Source of the DNA: an uncultured Collinsella sp.
Lineage (GTDB): Bacteria > Actinomycetota > Coriobacteriia > Coriobacteriales > Coriobacteriaceae
Direction: 5' to 3'
DNA length: 8,347 bases
Assembly: GCA_902492545.1 (NCBI GenBank)
Contig: CABULX010000097.1
Location: 1 to 8,347, forward strand
Under the pieces are notes generated by a model, which was not told where the DNA came from, made no database searches, and saw only the letters and a list, made by a program, of their open reading frames with translations. The first letter of the stretch is position 1. Each line of letters begins with the position of its first letter. Below are positions 7,661 to 8,347 of this stretch, piece after piece. The translations under genes and the position numbers were made by a program.

Positions 7661-8347
7661 GCAAGCTGTCTCCCGCGCGCAAACTTGCGCTCGATGTGCT
7701 AATGGAGGCCGATCGCCGCGGTATGTATGCGCGCGACGTGCTGTCCTCTCGCGCATCTGCCAAGGCTATTGACCAGCGCGATTCCGCTTTTGCCGCTCGT
7801 TTGGCACTGGGCGTTGCGGCTACCCAGGGTATTTTGGACGAGCTGCTCGATCAGTTTCTTGATAAGCCTAAAAAGGTTGCGCCGCGTGTTCGCATGGCAC
7901 TTCGTATCTCGGCCTTCGAGATGCTCTATCTGCATACGCCTGGCCGCGTTGCGGTGAGTCAGGGCGTTGAGCTGGTGCGCAGCGGAGCTAAGTCTGCCGC
8001 CGGTTTGGCCAATGCCGTGCTCCATAAGGTCGCGGACAACGTTGAGAACTTTGCCACTGCGTCCGATGTAGATGAGTCTGAGCGACGCTTGGTTCGTCTG
8101 TCGCGCCTGATGGGTCTGCCGCGTTGGCTTTGCGCTCGTATTATGGCCTCGTTCGATACCCCAGAGGGTGCGCTCAACTTTGCTGGCAATCTGGCCCCCG
8201 CGCCGCTGGCCCTGCATGAGAACGCCTTTGCGACCAAGCCCGATCCGTATATCTCGCAGCTCGTCGCGCCTGTCTTCCCGGGCTGCCATGCCCCGGTTGA
8301 TGCCCAGGTTACCGTTGCTTCGGGTGTGTTTGAGCGTGCTGCTGCCG
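7657..8347 (+). CDS. rsmB: 16S rRNA (cytosine-967-C5)-methyltransferase, N-terminal part
   Basis: RsmB (Sun/Fmu) uses SAM to methylate C967 of 16S rRNA. The reading frame is open to the window end, giving the first 230 residues of a protein that is usually about 430-450 long. Residues 1 to about 130 form the NusB-like RNA-binding domain: SPARKLALDVL at the start, then RLALGVAATQGILDELL, RMALRISAFEMLYL and ANAVLHKVADN. The linker into the methyltransferase region follows (LMGLPRWLCARI). The SAM-binding and catalytic cysteine motifs lie beyond the window, so catalytic competence cannot be judged. The ATG overlaps the fmt stop (ATGA), the usual sign of translational coupling. GGGG at 7644-7647 could serve as a weak ribosome-binding site. 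If the fmt frameshift is real, coupled translation of rsmB would be reduced. Confidence 0.93.
   Translation, partial: MSKLSPARKLALDVLMEADRRGMYARDVLSSRASAKAIDQRDSAFAARLALGVAATQGILDELLDQFLDKPKKVAPRVRMALRISAFEMLYLHTPGRVAVSQGVELVRSGAKSAAGLANAVLHKVADNVENFATASDVDESERRLVRLSRLMGLPRWLCARIMASFDTPEGALNFAGNLAPAPLALHENAFATKPDPYISQLVAPVFPGCHAPVDAQVTVASGVFERAAA

Overview
This is a GC-rich stretch of about 8.3 kb from a bacterial chromosome, made almost entirely of housekeeping genes. The protein sequences, the C-ending codon preference of most genes, and the metK / priA-def-fmt-rsmB neighbourhood suggest an actinobacterium. A gut Coriobacteriia member, Collinsella-like, is my best guess; this is recognition from memory, not a database result.

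Layout from left to right. (1) Positions 1-239 hold no convincing gene. They contain a perfect inverted repeat (2-26) and, closer to metK, a strong minus-strand terminator (169-202). (2) metK, S-adenosylmethionine synthetase, lies on the minus strand (240-1520). (3) A 322-nt divergent intergenic region (1521-1842) carries the metK leader, an inverted pair of 43/44-nt modules (1635-1754) able to form a long hairpin, and a candidate gltX promoter. (4) gltX, glutamyl-tRNA synthetase, is on the plus strand (1843-3318) and ends with a hairpin terminator. (5) A conserved plus-strand series follows: priA (3408-5861), def (5880-6416), a 324-nt gap with a structured GC-rich part and a terminator-like hairpin, fmt (6741-7660, broken by a one-base frameshift), and rsmB (from 7657, cut by the window end).

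The genes are functionally related. Fmt formylates initiator Met-tRNA, Def removes the formyl group from new proteins, MetK makes the SAM that RsmB uses to methylate 16S rRNA, and GltX charges tRNA. PriA restarts stalled replication forks. The order priA-def-fmt-rsmB is the same as in Bacillus subtilis and many other Gram-positive bacteria.

No new multi-gene system is visible. The points most worth a second look are: an exact consensus sliding-clamp-binding peptide (QLSLF) at the extreme N-terminus of PriA, ahead of a Pro/Ala-rich tether; the inverted-repeat element between metK and gltX; the fmt frameshift; and a hairpin plus U-tract just ahead of the metK ribosome-binding site.
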